From NCBI RefSeq assembly GCF_000964085.1, contig NZ_JZRB01000030.1, forward strand, positions 1-64,000: a stretch of 64,000 bases of DNA, in the 5' to 3' direction. A program made the translations under genes and the position numbers. Position 1 is the first letter of the stretch, and every line of letters begins with the position of its first letter. Source of the DNA: Luteibacter yeojuensis (lineage in GTDB: Bacteria > Pseudomonadota > Gammaproteobacteria > Xanthomonadales > Rhodanobacteraceae). Positions 12,213-23,260 of the stretch are shown here, in pieces. The notes below the pieces were generated by a model, which was given only the letters and a program-made list of their open reading frames with translations, had not been told where the DNA came from and ran no database searches.

Positions 12213-12491
12213 GACATCAAATACCGCCTCGCCAAGGCCATCAGCGTGCCGGCCCCCCGCATCGGGGAGATCATCGCCGGCCGTCGTGCCATCACCGCGG
12301 ATACCGGTCTTCGCCTTGCGCGTTTCTTTGGCCAGTCCGAGGATTTCTGGATGGGCCTGCAGGACGACTACGACCGCGCCATGATGCGCCCGCAGCTGGC
12401 TGAAGCGGTCGCGGCCATCGTGCCCTGGGCCGAGACGAACGCACCGGTGAAAGCCACGAGCAAAGGTCGCGCGCGCCCGGTGCGCCGTTGA
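12213..12491 (+). pseudogene. N-terminally truncated HigA-family antitoxin remnant
   Basis: In frame, this stretch reads KYRLAKAISVPAPRIGEII then GRRAITADTGLRLARFFG and FWMGLQDDYD, a close match to the DNA-binding HTH region of HigA antitoxins. The normal first 20 or so residues are missing. No ATG lies between the yhdP stop codon (12174-12176, same frame) and the HTH; the only start codon is a GTG at 12246, inside the HTH. No HigB toxin gene is visible next to it. It is probably the leftover of a degraded toxin-antitoxin locus. A short protein from the GTG (81 residues) cannot be excluded. Confidence 0.7.
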
Positions 12492-12498
12492 GCCACCG

Positions 12499-13695
12499 CT
12501 ACTTGCCGTCCTTCGTAAACGGAAACATCTGCTGCTTCACGAAACCGTCGGGCATGTAGTCGCCCACCACGCCGTATTGCTCGGGGAATGCCTTTTTTGA
12601 CTTCACGGCGGTGCCGAACAGGTAGTCGAGGAACGCGTAGTGCGCGGCGTAGTTCCTGTCGATGGCTTCGTCATCCGAGGCGTGGTGCCAGTGGTGGAAA
12701 TCCGGCGTCACCAGCACGTATTTCAGCGGGCCCCACGGCAGGTGCACGTTGGCGTGGTTGAACACGGCCTGGAAGCCCACGACGATGATGTAGGCGTTCA
12801 TCACGGCTTCGCTGAAGCCAAGCACGTACAGCGGCGCCAGCACGCACACGCGGGTGAAGATCAGTTCCAGCATGTGCTGGCGCGAGCCCGCCAGCCAGTC
12901 CATCGTTTTCACGCTGTGGTGCACGGCGTGGAAGCGCCACAGGAACGGTACCTCGTGGTACGCGCGGTGTGTCCAGTATTGCGCCATGTCGGCCACCAGG
13001 ATGCACAGCAGCAGCTGCGGTACGAACCAGATGGACGCCACCATGCGCTGGAAACCACTGTTCACCAGCCACCCGAACGCATGGTGGATGAGGAAGTTCA
13101 CGATGAGCAGCGCCAGGCCCACGATGAAGTGGTTCACGGCGAAGTGCTTCATGTCGGTCTGCCACTCGAAGCGGAACAGCGACTGGCCCTTGTAAAGCGG
13201 GAACAGTTTTTCCAGCACCACGAACACCAGCGTGGAGCCGAGCAGGTCGAGGATGAACCAGTCCAGGCCGATATACGGCGTGTGGTCGGGGAACGTGCCC
13301 ACGGGCACGCGCGAGCCGCCCAGCGCCACGGCGGCCAGCACCAACACGAACGCGCCGATATTGACGTTGCGCTGGCGGCCCAGGATCACGTTGGCGAGCG
13401 AGAGGCCGCCGGCCACCAGCAGGCCGCCCAGCAGCACCTGGCGCAGCACGTCCACGGAATATTTGTGGCGCAGGTCGGGGGTGGTCAGGTATTCAGGGAA
13501 GTGGAACGCGGTGACCGCCAGCAGCGACAACACGGCCAGCGATAGCGCGATGGCGGTGCTCACCATGGCCTTGCGGGGGTCGAGCGAGCCGCTGCGGTGG
13601 AGCAGGTCGACGGTTTCACCGACCACGGCTTCCGCGCGGCGGGCGGGGGCGGTGGCGGCGCGGCGGGCGGCGGCCCGCTTCTTTCCCAGGCTCAT
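12499..13695 (-). CDS. Sterol desaturase / fatty acid hydroxylase family membrane protein
   Basis: Integral membrane di-iron oxygenase of the fatty acid hydroxylase superfamily; the natural substrate is unknown. The 398-residue protein has several hydrophobic segments and the expected histidine clusters: HRAYH, FHAVHH and FHHWHH, which bind the two irons. The N-terminus is basic and Ala/Arg-rich (MSLGKKRAAARRAA). The ATG at 13695 has a strong AGGAAAGGAAC ribosome-binding site; the frame remains open upstream but without support. It is convergent with the HigA remnant and divergent from tldD, so it looks inserted into the rng-yhdP-tldD run. Confidence 0.9.
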   Translation of the reverse strand: MSLGKKRAAARRAATAPARRAEAVVGETVDLLHRSGSLDPRKAMVSTAIALSLAVLSLLAVTAFHFPEYLTTPDLRHKYSVDVLRQVLLGGLLVAGGLSLANVILGRQRNVNIGAFVLVLAAVALGGSRVPVGTFPDHTPYIGLDWFILDLLGSTLVFVVLEKLFPLYKGQSLFRFEWQTDMKHFAVNHFIVGLALLIVNFLIHHAFGWLVNSGFQRMVASIWFVPQLLLCILVADMAQYWTHRAYHEVPFLWRFHAVHHSVKTMDWLAGSRQHMLELIFTRVCVLAPLYVLGFSEAVMNAYIIVVGFQAVFNHANVHLPWGPLKYVLVTPDFHHWHHASDDEAIDRNYAAHYAFLDYLFGTAVKSKKAFPEQYGVVGDYMPDGFVKQQMFPFTKDGK

Positions 13696-13818
13696 CGGGT
13701 TCCTTTCCTTGGTGGATTCGGGCGCCATCCTAGCAATTCGCCAGCGGCGCCGCCGGGGTTTAAGCTGGGCCCTTCCAGCCCCATATCGGGGCTTTGACGT
13801 TACCCACCGGCAGCCTTG

Positions 13819-15258
<1,440 letters not shown>

Positions 15259-15291
15259 TCAGCCGGGTGCTGCGCTGGTAGTCGCGAAACC

Positions 15292-15357
15292 TGTGGGAGC
15301 GCGCTTGCGCGCGATGGGTGTGCCGTAAACCCCATCGCGCGCAAGCGCGCTCCCACA
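15292..15357. repeat. REP-like inverted pair, class 1
   Basis: Two copies of TGTGGGAGCGCGCTTGCGCG lie head to head: 15292 onward on the plus strand and its complement ending at 15357, separated by a short GATGGG...CCCATC core. The whole can fold into one long hairpin. It sits between the convergent ends of tldD and darP, where it could terminate both transcripts. Confidence 0.92.
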
Positions 15358-15375
15358 TGATTAAGCAACGTTCTA

Positions 15376-15912
15376 TCAGTCTTCCGACGCCTCGAGCTCC
15401 TTGAGGATCTTGTAGATCTCGCGGAACGCATGCAGCGGCTTGTTGGCCTCGCGTTCGGCGCGGGCCTGGCGCACCAGCGAGCGCAGGTGCTGGCGGTCGA
15501 GCTCCGGATGCTGGTCGAACAGCTCACCCAACGCGGCGTCGCCGCCTTCGAGCAGTTTTTCGCGCTTCGCTTCCAGGCGGTGCATGTGGGCGGCCTCCTG
15601 GCGCTGGCGATCGCGATCCTCGCCAAGCGCGGCACGCGCGTCGGCGAAGGCCTCGTCGCCGTGCCGGCGCATCATCTTGGCAAGGTAGGCGAGCTGGCGC
15701 TTGCGGGCGATGTGCGCCGTGACCTTACGCGTGCGCGCGATCTCGTCGATGATGTCTTCGGGCAGGTTGAGCTTGGGAATGCGCGAGGGCGGCAGTTCCA
15801 CCAGCTGGCCGGCCAGCTTCAGGATATCGAGCGCGTTGCGGCGCTGTTCGCTGCGGCTGGGGCCGAAATCTTCTTCTTCCTCATCGCGCGGGCGTTCGTC
15901 CCAGGGCCTCAT
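15376..15912 (-). CDS. darP: Dual-action ribosomal maturation protein DarP (YjgA, DUF615)
   Basis: Factor that associates with late 50S ribosomal precursors and helps shape the peptidyl-transferase centre. The 178-residue, highly charged protein begins with an acidic segment (DEEEEDFGPS) followed by the family core SEQRRNALDILKLAGQLVEL and IARTRKVTAHIARKRQLAYL. Length and composition fit DarP. Its start codon overlaps the stop of the upstream DUF1653 gene by four bases (ATGA), so the two are translationally coupled. Confidence 0.95.
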   Translation of the reverse strand: MRPWDERPRDEEEEDFGPSRSEQRRNALDILKLAGQLVELPPSRIPKLNLPEDIIDEIARTRKVTAHIARKRQLAYLAKMMRRHGDEAFADARAALGEDRDRQRQEAAHMHRLEAKREKLLEGGDAALGELFDQHPELDRQHLRSLVRQARAEREANKPLHAFREIYKILKELEASED

Positions 15913-16133
15913 GGCTGTGCCTCCTCGCTTTCGAAGGCGAAGCGCGGCTGCACGCGGCCCTCGTGGTCAACGGTTTCCGCGAACATGGCGGCGGGGCGCA
16001 CCCACAGGCCGTGCTCGCCGTAGAGGGCCTGGTACACCACCAGTTCCTCCATGGTTTCACTGTGCCGGGCGGTGCCCAGCACGCGGTAGGGCATGCCCTT
16101 GAAGTGGCGGTAGTAGCCGACACGGATGCTCAT
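15909..16133 (-). CDS. DUF1653 domain protein
   Basis: Small 74-residue protein of the DUF1653 family, function unknown. The sequence has the family features: VGYYRHFKGMPYRVLGTARHSET near the N-terminus (written here only in part: GYYRHFKG, VLGTARHSET), then ELVVYQALYG and LWVRPAAMF. The ATG at 16133 has a GGAAA ribosome-binding site. It overlaps darP by 4 bases, which makes a shared transcript very likely. Confidence 0.85.
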   Translation of the reverse strand: MSIRVGYYRHFKGMPYRVLGTARHSETMEELVVYQALYGEHGLWVRPAAMFAETVDHEGRVQPRFAFESEEAQP

Positions 16134-16251
16134 AAGGTTTCCATGGCACCATGGGCGGTGCGTTGCTTTGGAATCGGGCGGCGCGCCCCCAAGTAGGGAT
16201 ATCGGCCGCCAGCGGCCTGCCATTCTAACCGCCAGCCCCCGGGAAGCCCAC

Positions 16252-17601
16252 GTGAGCCAAGTTGCCACCCTCGACACCAGCCACCAGGACCTCGACCGCC
16301 TCGCCAGCCTGGCCGAGGATACGATCCGCCGGGCGCGCGCCGCGGGCGCCACCCAGGCCGAGGTTTCCGCCAGTGTCGACGTGGGGCTGAACGTGAACGT
16401 GCGCCTGGGCGAGGTCGAGACGGTGGAGCACACCCGCGACCGCGGCTTTGCCCTCACGGTGTTCTTCGGCAAGCGCAAGGGCTCGGCCAGCACGGCGGAC
16501 CTCAACCCGGAGTCCATCCAGGCCACCATCGACCAGGCCTGCGCCATCGCCCGGTTCACCGAGGAAGACCCCGCCGCCGGCCTGGCCGACCCCGACCGCA
16601 TGGCCACGTCGTTCCCCGACCTCGACCTGTGGCATCCGTGGGATATCGACGTGGACTCGGCCATCGCGCTGGGCTGCGATATCGAAAACGCCGGTCGCGA
16701 CCTCGAAGGCATCACCAATTCCGATGGCGCCAGCGTCAACGCCGGGCAAAGCCTGTCGGTCTACGCCAACTCCCATGGTTTCCTGGGCCGTGAGCGCGGC
16801 ACCCGCCATTCGCTGTCGGTGGCGCTCATCGCCGGCGACGACGACGGCATGCAGCGCGATTACTGGTACGACAGTGTCCGCGATGCCGGCCAGTTCATGG
16901 ATGCCGCCGCGCTGGGCCGCAAGGCGGCCGAGCGCACGCTTTCCCGCCTGGGCGCGCGCCGCCTGGGCACCCGCCAGGCGCCGGTGCTGTTCGCGCCCGA
17001 GATTTCCCGCTCGCTCATCGGCCACCTGCTGGGCGCCGTCAGCGGCGGCTCGCTGTATCGCCGTTCCAGCTTCCTGCTCGACCACGTGGGCAAGCCGGTG
17101 CTGCCGGCATGGCTGCAGATCGACGAGCGGCCGCTGGTGCCGCGCGGCCTGGGCTCGTCGGTGTTCGACGCCGAGGGCGTGGCCACCGCCGATTCCTCGC
17201 TCATCGTCGATGGCGTGCTCGCCCGCTATATCCTGGGCAGCTATTCCGCCCGCAAGCTGGGCCTGCAATCCACGGGCAACGCCGGCGGGGTGCACAACCT
17301 GGTGGTCAGCCACGGTGGGGACGACTTCAAGGCCATGCTCAAAAAGCTTGGCACGGGCCTGTTCGTCACCGAGGTTATGGGGCAGGGCGTGTCCATCGTC
17401 ACGGGTGATTACTCCCGCGGCGCCTCGGGTTTCTGGGTCGAAAACGGCGAAATCGCCTACCCGGTGGAGGAAATCACCATCGCCGCCAACCTGCGCGACA
17501 TGTACCGCAACCTGGTCGCCGTGGGCGCCGATGTCGACCACCGCTCGCACATCCTCACGGGCTCGTGGCTCATCGAGAACATGACCATCGCCGGCGAGTG
17601 A
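16252..17601 (+). CDS. pmbA: Metalloprotease PmbA (TldE)
   Basis: Non-catalytic partner of TldD in the TldD/E peptide-degrading protease. The 449-residue protein has the family features DVGLNVNVRLGEVETVE and TGNAGGVHNLVV, and ends in HILTGSWLIENMTIAGE. Unlike TldD it lacks the HExxxH metal site, as expected for this subunit. The start is a GTG at 16252 after a GGGAAG ribosome-binding site; the frame is open to 16126 but that region lies upstream of the family N-terminus. Confidence 0.96.
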   Translation: MSQVATLDTSHQDLDRLASLAEDTIRRARAAGATQAEVSASVDVGLNVNVRLGEVETVEHTRDRGFALTVFFGKRKGSASTADLNPESIQATIDQACAIARFTEEDPAAGLADPDRMATSFPDLDLWHPWDIDVDSAIALGCDIENAGRDLEGITNSDGASVNAGQSLSVYANSHGFLGRERGTRHSLSVALIAGDDDGMQRDYWYDSVRDAGQFMDAAALGRKAAERTLSRLGARRLGTRQAPVLFAPEISRSLIGHLLGAVSGGSLYRRSSFLLDHVGKPVLPAWLQIDERPLVPRGLGSSVFDAEGVATADSSLIVDGVLARYILGSYSARKLGLQSTGNAGGVHNLVVSHGGDDFKAMLKKLGTGLFVTEVMGQGVSIVTGDYSRGASGFWVENGEIAYPVEEITIAANLRDMYRNLVAVGADVDHRSHILTGSWLIENMTIAGE

Positions 17602-17678
17602 GGGGTGCCGCAAGTCGCGGTTGACAGCAAGGGCTTGCGAAGGGAGAGTGGGGCCCACATCGCCCAGGGAGTTGCGCC

Positions 17679-18092
17679 ATGAGTACCCCGTCCGATCAGG
17701 TCCCGCCGCCGCCCGCCCCGCCGCCCTACGGTGCCCCGCCGCCGTACGATCCGGTGCCGCCCGCGACCAACACCGATGACAAGAACATCGCCATGCTCAC
17801 GCACCTGTCGGGCATCCTGTTCAGCATCATCATGCCGCTCATCGTCTGGCTGATGCACAAGGATCGCGCCGACAAGGCCTACCTGGTCACGGAGGCGAAG
17901 GAGGCCCTGAACTTCCAGATCACGGTGCTCATCGGCTACGTCATCTGCTGGATCCTGACATTCCTGCTCATCGGCATGATCCTCACGCCGCTGCTGTGGC
18001 TGGCGAACCTCATCTTCTGCATCATCGCGGCAGTGAAGGTCAGCTCCGATGGCACGTACCGGTATCCGTTTGCGCTGCGGCTGATCAGCTGA
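17679..18092 (+). CDS. DUF4870 domain membrane protein
   Basis: 137-residue membrane protein of the DUF4870 (Tic20-like) family; function unknown. A Pro-rich cytoplasmic N-terminus (PPPPAPPPYGAPPPYDPVPP) is followed by KNIAMLTHLSGILFSI, then VTEAKEALNFQITVLIGY and a third hydrophobic segment, giving three likely membrane helices. It ends in RYPFALRLIS, typical of the family. A terminator follows the stop codon. Confidence 0.88.
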   Translation: MSTPSDQVPPPPAPPPYGAPPPYDPVPPATNTDDKNIAMLTHLSGILFSIIMPLIVWLMHKDRADKAYLVTEAKEALNFQITVLIGYVICWILTFLLIGMILTPLLWLANLIFCIIAAVKVSSDGTYRYPFALRLIS

Positions 18093-18116
18093 TCCGTTGC
18101 GCTAACGTCGCGTAGG

Positions 18117-18142
18117 AAAGGGCCCGCATCGCGGGCCTTTTT
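18117..18142 (+). terminator. Rho-independent terminator
   Basis: Stem GGCCCGC / GCGGGCC with a three-base loop, flanked upstream by A residues and followed by TTTTTCTTT. It lies 25 bases after the DUF4870 gene. The A-tract on the other side lets it also act on the convergent ispA transcript. Confidence 0.9.
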
Positions 18143-18168
18143 CTTTGGCGAATGCCTACCGAAGCCGA

Positions 18169-19071
18169 CTAATGCCCGCGCGCCGCCGAATACCGCGCCA
18201 GCTCCGCCAGCCACTCGCCACGCTCGCCCAGCGGCGCGATGGCATCGAGCGCTTCGTCCACCAACGCAACCAGCCGCGCACGCGACGCGTCCAGCCCGAT
18301 GATGGACGGGAACGTCGGCTTGTCGGCGGCGGCGTCCTTGCCGGCGGTTTTGCCGATGACGGCCGATTCGCCTTCGATGTCGAGGATGTCGTCGCGCACC
18401 TGGAAGGCCAGGCCCACGGCGTGGCCGTAGCGGTCGAGGCGGGCCAGGAGGGCTTCGTCGCGGCAGCCTGCCGCGAGGGCGCCGAGGCGTACCGATGCGC
18501 GGATGAGGGCGCCGGTCTTGTAGGCGTGCATGCGCTCGAGTTCCTCGAGCGTGAGCTTGCGGCCCACCGCCGAGAGGTCGAACGCCTGGCCGCCGGCCAT
18601 GCCTTCGGCACCGCAGGCAGCGCCCAGTGTGCGCAGCATGGTTATGCGCTGGGTCGGGTCGTCGCCCGCGGGCGACTGGGCCAGGATCTCGAAGGCCAGC
18701 GCCTGCAGGGCATCGCCCGCAAGGATCGCCATGGCCTCGCCGAACACGATGTGGCAGGTGGGCCGGCCACGGCGCAGGGCGTCGTCGTCCATGGCCGGCA
18801 GGTCGTCGTGCACCAGCGAATAGGCGTGGATGATTTCGACGGCACAGGCCGGGGCGTCGAGCACCGGGCCATCGCTGCCCAAAGCGTGGCCCGCGGCGTA
18901 CACGAGGAGCGGGCGCAGCCGCTTGCCACCGCCCAGCACGGCGTAGCGCATGGCACGGTGCAGTTCGGCGGGGGGCAGGTCGTCGCCGGGCAGGGCGCGC
19001 GCGAGCGCGTCGTCGGCCCGGCCGGCCAGCGCCTTCAGCGGCGCCGGCAGGTCAGTCGATGCGGGAGTCAA
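18169..19071 (-). CDS. ispA: Farnesyl diphosphate synthase
   Basis: Condenses dimethylallyl and isopentenyl diphosphate to geranyl and then farnesyl diphosphate, feeding quinones and undecaprenyl carriers. The 300-residue trans-prenyltransferase carries both aspartate-rich motifs: DDLPAMDDD (first) and FQVRDDILD (second), plus GGKRLRPLL. The gene overlaps the end of xseB by 20 bases, and this xseB-ispA pair is the usual arrangement. The dxs gene that commonly follows is not here; a terminator and pmbA region follow instead. Confidence 0.95.
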   Translation of the reverse strand: MTPASTDLPAPLKALAGRADDALARALPGDDLPPAELHRAMRYAVLGGGKRLRPLLVYAAGHALGSDGPVLDAPACAVEIIHAYSLVHDDLPAMDDDALRRGRPTCHIVFGEAMAILAGDALQALAFEILAQSPAGDDPTQRITMLRTLGAACGAEGMAGGQAFDLSAVGRKLTLEELERMHAYKTGALIRASVRLGALAAGCRDEALLARLDRYGHAVGLAFQVRDDILDIEGESAVIGKTAGKDAAADKPTFPSIIGLDASRARLVALVDEALDAIAPLGERGEWLAELARYSAARGH

Positions 19072-19312
19072 AGGGTTCGGCGGTATCGGGGGCTTCGGGG
19101 TCGAGCAGCAGGCGCACGCGCAGTTCGGCCTGCTCCAGCGCCGCCTGGCAGTGCCGGTAGAGGCCGATGCCGCGCTCGAAGGATTTCAGCGATTCGTCCA
19201 GGCTGAGCTCGCCGCCTTCCATGCGCGTGACCAGTTGCTCGAGTTCATCGAGCGAATGCTCGAATTCGGCGATCGACGACGCTTTGGCGGGGGTGGCGGG
19301 GGCTTTCGGCAT
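19052..19312 (-). CDS. xseB: Exodeoxyribonuclease VII small subunit
   Basis: Small subunit of the nuclease that cuts single-stranded DNA in both directions; several copies bind one XseA. The 86-residue protein has the characteristic pattern [20 protein letters not shown] followed by [23 protein letters not shown]. Its 3' end overlaps ispA by 20 bases, consistent with coupled expression. Confidence 0.95.
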   Translation of the reverse strand: MPKAPATPAKASSIAEFEHSLDELEQLVTRMEGGELSLDESLKSFERGIGLYRHCQAALEQAELRVRLLLDPEAPDTAEPFDSRID

Positions 19313-19344
19313 GGCGGCAAAACTAGCTCACATGGGCGCGTGGA

Positions 19345-20631
19345 TCAATCGGCGCGATGCCACAGGGGCGTGGTACCAGCTGCGTCGAACAAGGGTTTGC
19401 CGGCCTCGCTGACCCAGCGGTCGGCGACGGCGAGCACGGTGTCGCCATCCACCACCAGGGGCATGCGTCGGCGCTCCCACGGCGGCACGGCCGCCTGCTG
19501 GAACAACAGGCGAAGGTCGCGGGTGTGGCGGTCGCCGACCGGCTTGAGCGTCTCGCCGCCGCGGCGGTAGCGGACAGTGACCGGCGCCGCGAGGCGGTGC
19601 GTGCCGAGGGTGAGCGAGCCGCCGCCGGGCAGCGCCAGCGGTTCGCCGTGCCACGCGGCCGACCACTCGCTGTCAAAGGCGCGCTGGCGCGGCATCGCCC
19701 ACAGGCGGCCACGCCACGCGCGTACCTCGGTATCAAGCCAGCCCACCAGCGGCAGGCGCTCGGCCGAGGCCTCGCGCGCCTGGCGCTCGAGCGTCACGCG
19801 CTGCGCCGTGGTCGGCGCCGAGAGGCCGGCCGCGTGCAGCCAGTGATCAAGCAGGGGGCCGCGCCAGGCATCCGGCAGCGCCAGCCACGCGGGCGCGTCC
19901 AGGCTGCCGTCGGCGCCGCGCAGGCGCGTGTAGGCGTCCAGCCAGCCGTCACGGAGGCAGGTGGCGGCTTCGCCACACAGGCGGGCGCTGTGGACGATGC
20001 TCTGGCCCGCGTGCGGCCAGTGCTCGCGCAGGGCCGGCAGCACCGTGCCGCGCAGCCAAGCGCGCGCCACGCGCGGGTCGTCGTTGGAGGGGTCGTGCAC
20101 GGTATCGAGCGCGTGGATGGCCACGTGGTCGAGCAGGGCCGCGCGCGGCAGGTCGAGCAGGGGGCGCCAGAGGTCGCCCGCACCCAGCGGCCGCAGCGGG
20201 CGCATGCCGGCCAGGCCCTCGGGCCCGGCGCCGCGCATGAGCTTCAGCAACACCGTTTCCACCTGGTCGTCGCGGTGGTGCGCCACCACGAGCCGCTCGC
20301 CACGGCGCAACGCCGCGGCGAAGGCCGCCCGCCGCGCCCGCCGCGCCGCGCCCTCGACGCCTTCGCCGCGGCTGAGGTCGACGCTGACGCGGACGGATTC
20401 GAACGGCACGTCGAGCGACTCGCAGAAGCGCCGGCAGTGCACCGCCCACAGGCCGCTTTCCGCGTGCAGGCCATGGTCGATGTGCAGCGCGCGCAGCGCA
20501 GGGCGCGCGGGTTGCGTCGCCAGTGCGTGCAGCAGCGCCGTGGAATCGGGGCCGCCGCTGTAGGCGACGACCAGCGGCGTGTCGTCGAGCTCGGCCAGCG
20601 CGGCGGCGAGGTGGTCGCGGAGCGAGGGCAT
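19345..20631 (-). CDS. tilS: tRNA(Ile)-lysidine synthase
   Basis: Adds lysine to cytidine 34 of tRNA-Ile(CAU), switching its codon from AUG to AUA; essential in bacteria. The 428-residue protein has the N-type ATP pyrophosphatase motif SGGPDSTALLHAL, followed by HIDHGLHAESGLW and HHRDDQVETVLLKLMRGAG, and the usual C-terminal domain with YRRGGETL. The ATG at 20631 shares its first base with the stop codon of the upstream NYN gene (TGATG), so translation is probably coupled. Confidence 0.96.
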   Translation of the reverse strand: MPSLRDHLAAALAELDDTPLVVAYSGGPDSTALLHALATQPARPALRALHIDHGLHAESGLWAVHCRRFCESLDVPFESVRVSVDLSRGEGVEGAARRARRAAFAAALRRGERLVVAHHRDDQVETVLLKLMRGAGPEGLAGMRPLRPLGAGDLWRPLLDLPRAALLDHVAIHALDTVHDPSNDDPRVARAWLRGTVLPALREHWPHAGQSIVHSARLCGEAATCLRDGWLDAYTRLRGADGSLDAPAWLALPDAWRGPLLDHWLHAAGLSAPTTAQRVTLERQAREASAERLPLVGWLDTEVRAWRGRLWAMPRQRAFDSEWSAAWHGEPLALPGGGSLTLGTHRLAAPVTVRYRRGGETLKPVGDRHTRDLRLLFQQAAVPPWERRRMPLVVDGDTVLAVADRWVSEAGKPLFDAAGTTPLWHRAD

Positions 20632-21365
20632 CACTTGGCCCTGGCGCGGACGTACACGTGCTTCGCGTTGCCGTGCTGGCGCTCTTCCACGTCGAACAGG
20701 CCGATGCCGTGGATGAGGCCGCTGAGCTTCGAGTAGCCGTAGTTGCGCGAATCGAAGTCGGAATTGCGCTTGTTGAGGATGCTGCCCACGCCGCCAAGCG
20801 CGGCCCAGCCGCTTTCGTCGGAGGCATCCTTGATGGCGCTGCGCAGGTTGTTGAGCAGCTTGGTGTCGCTGCGCAGTTCCTTCGCTGTTTTCGGCGTGGT
20901 GGGCGCGTCGTCTTCGTCCTCGGTGCTGGCCAGCACCTCGGTGTAGATGAACTTGTCGCACGCGGAGACGAACGGCTTGGGTGTTTTCAGCTCGCCAAAG
21001 CCGTACACCACGAGGCCGGCTTCGCGGATGCGCGAGGCCAGCCGCGTGAAGTCGCTGTCGCTGGAGACAATGCAGAACCCATCGAAACGTTCGGAGTAGA
21101 GCAGGTCCATCGCGTCGATGATCATGGCCGAATCGGTGGCGTTCTTGCCCGAGGTGTAGGCGAACTGCTGGATCGGCTGGATGGAGTGCTCGAGGAGGGC
21201 CGTTTTCCAGCCGTTGAGGTGGGGGCTGGTCCAGTCGCCGTAGATGCGCTTGACGTGCGCGGTGCCGTACTTCGCCACTTCGGCGAGCAGGCCGTCGACG
21301 ATCGCTGGCCGCGCGTTATCGGCGTCGACCAGCACGGCGAGCTTGTCGGTGTTGTCGTTGGCCAT
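20631..21365 (-). CDS. NYN domain nuclease-like protein with C-terminal OST-HTH/LOTUS domain
   Basis: 244-residue protein. The N-terminal two thirds is a PIN-like NYN domain: LAVLVDADNAR, then DSAMIIDAMDLLYS and CIVSSDSDFTRLASRIRE carry the conserved acidic residues expected of a metal-dependent RNase. After an acidic linker (EDEDDAPTTP), residues about 175-235 form an OST-HTH/LOTUS domain (GVGSILNKRN, SKLSGLIHGIGLFDVEER), a known RNA or G-quadruplex binding fold. The start at 21365 was chosen because the family begins at LAVLVDADN. Coupled to tilS by TGATG. A role in RNA turnover is inference. Confidence 0.88.
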   Translation of the reverse strand: MANDNTDKLAVLVDADNARPAIVDGLLAEVAKYGTAHVKRIYGDWTSPHLNGWKTALLEHSIQPIQQFAYTSGKNATDSAMIIDAMDLLYSERFDGFCIVSSDSDFTRLASRIREAGLVVYGFGELKTPKPFVSACDKFIYTEVLASTEDEDDAPTTPKTAKELRSDTKLLNNLRSAIKDASDESGWAALGGVGSILNKRNSDFDSRNYGYSKLSGLIHGIGLFDVEERQHGNAKHVYVRARAK

Positions 21366-21402
21366 GGCGGCTCCCCTGGGGGCGAGCCGCCATGGTAGCG
21401 CC

Positions 21403-22359
<957 letters not shown>

Positions 22360-22388
22360 GAATACGGAGCGTCGGGGCAAGACTGAAC

Positions 22389-22394
22389 ATTATA
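22389..22394 (-). promoter_or_regulatory. Minus-strand -10 element of accA
   Basis: The plus strand reads ATTATA here, a perfect TATAAT on the minus strand, placed 30 bases before the accA start codon. I see no convincing -35 hexamer at 17 bases. Confidence 0.55.
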
Positions 22395-22651
22395 GCCGGG
22401 CCCGTGCATGGGTGGTGTGCGCGGCAGTACGGTGGGGTGGCTCGCGCTAACTGCATGATAGACAAGACATCGTGGCAAGGGCGCCGGGCTTGGCAACGCC
22501 GTGTAGGAAAAACCCTTCAGCCCATGTAGGCCTGCGCCCCGCTGCGTGTAGTCCCAGCGCCGCGGCGTTCATCGGCGGGCTATAACGACCACGCCCTGCA
22601 CGGCATCGGCCGTGAGTGGGGCTGCACGCGAACTGCGTGCCTTCACACGAC
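22395..22651. other. Non-coding intergenic region between accA and a divergent secreted-protein gene
   Basis: The gene-free stretch 22360-22663 (304 bases) holds the accA promoter at its left end. A TATAAC box at 22581 could serve the plus-strand gene, and its AAGGAG ribosome-binding site lies at 22652-22657. I see no RNA gene, repeat or riboswitch in the rest. Confidence 0.5.
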
Positions 22652-22663
22652 AAGGAGTCCACC

Positions 22664-23245
22664 GTGAATCATTCTGGCTTGATCCCCCGCGCCATCCCGC
22701 TTGGCCTGGCCCTCGCGGCCTTCGCGCTATCCGCCCCGGTGGCGGCCGGCGAGGGCGGCAACCTGGCTGGCCTGCCGGCCTGTAGCAGCCAGGGCAACCC
22801 CGGCGCTTGCCGCCTGCCCATCGTCAACGGCGATTTCACCGCCGACCCCTACACCGGCTGGGAACGCGACGGCACCGTCAGCCATGCCGACGGTGCCGCG
22901 ATGCTCACGCCCGGCAGTTCGATCCGCCAGGCGGTGGCCATCAACACGCTGGGCGACCCCGCCGAGGCCGGCTACGCCGTGCAGTTGCGCGTCCTGGGTG
23001 AAAGCGACGACGGCGAGGTCGAGCTGCGCCTCGCGCTCAGTGACGACCAGGGCGGCCACGCCGTGCCGCTGGCCTCGACCCGCGCCACCGTTCGCAGGCA
23101 CGCGTGGACCACGGTGGACCTGAGCGGTGCCGGCGTGCCCTTCGCGGCACCGGCCCACGTCCTGGTATCCGTGGCCAACCTGGGGCCATCCACCCGCGTG
23201 CAACTCGATGACGTCCACGTCGTCGAGTCGGTCGACGCGTTCTGA
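22664..23245 (+). CDS. Secreted protein of unknown function, possible carbohydrate-binding-like fold
   Basis: 193-residue protein with a clear Sec signal peptide (hydrophobic LGLALAAFALSAPVAAGEG, predicted cleavage after residues 28-30). The mature part has LPIVNGDFTADPYTGWERDG, a segment resembling the start of carbohydrate-binding or DUF642-like beta-sandwich modules, and ends in RVQLDDVHVVES, also typical of such modules (strand with conserved LDDV). The start is a GTG with a strong AAGGAG site. It sits between accA and dnaE on the opposite strand, interrupting a conserved neighbourhood. No specific family assigned. Confidence 0.8.
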   Translation: MNHSGLIPRAIPLGLALAAFALSAPVAAGEGGNLAGLPACSSQGNPGACRLPIVNGDFTADPYTGWERDGTVSHADGAAMLTPGSSIRQAVAINTLGDPAEAGYAVQLRVLGESDDGEVELRLALSDDQGGHAVPLASTRATVRRHAWTTVDLSGAGVPFAAPAHVLVSVANLGPSTRVQLDDVHVVESVDAF

Positions 23246-23260
23246 TCGTGGTGGTGTGAG

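Noticed and set aside
15292-15357. Possible CRISPR unit
   Set aside because: The repeats are inverted pairs of imperfect palindromes with very short cores and appear singly across the genome segment; there is no series of equal-length spacers, and no cas gene.
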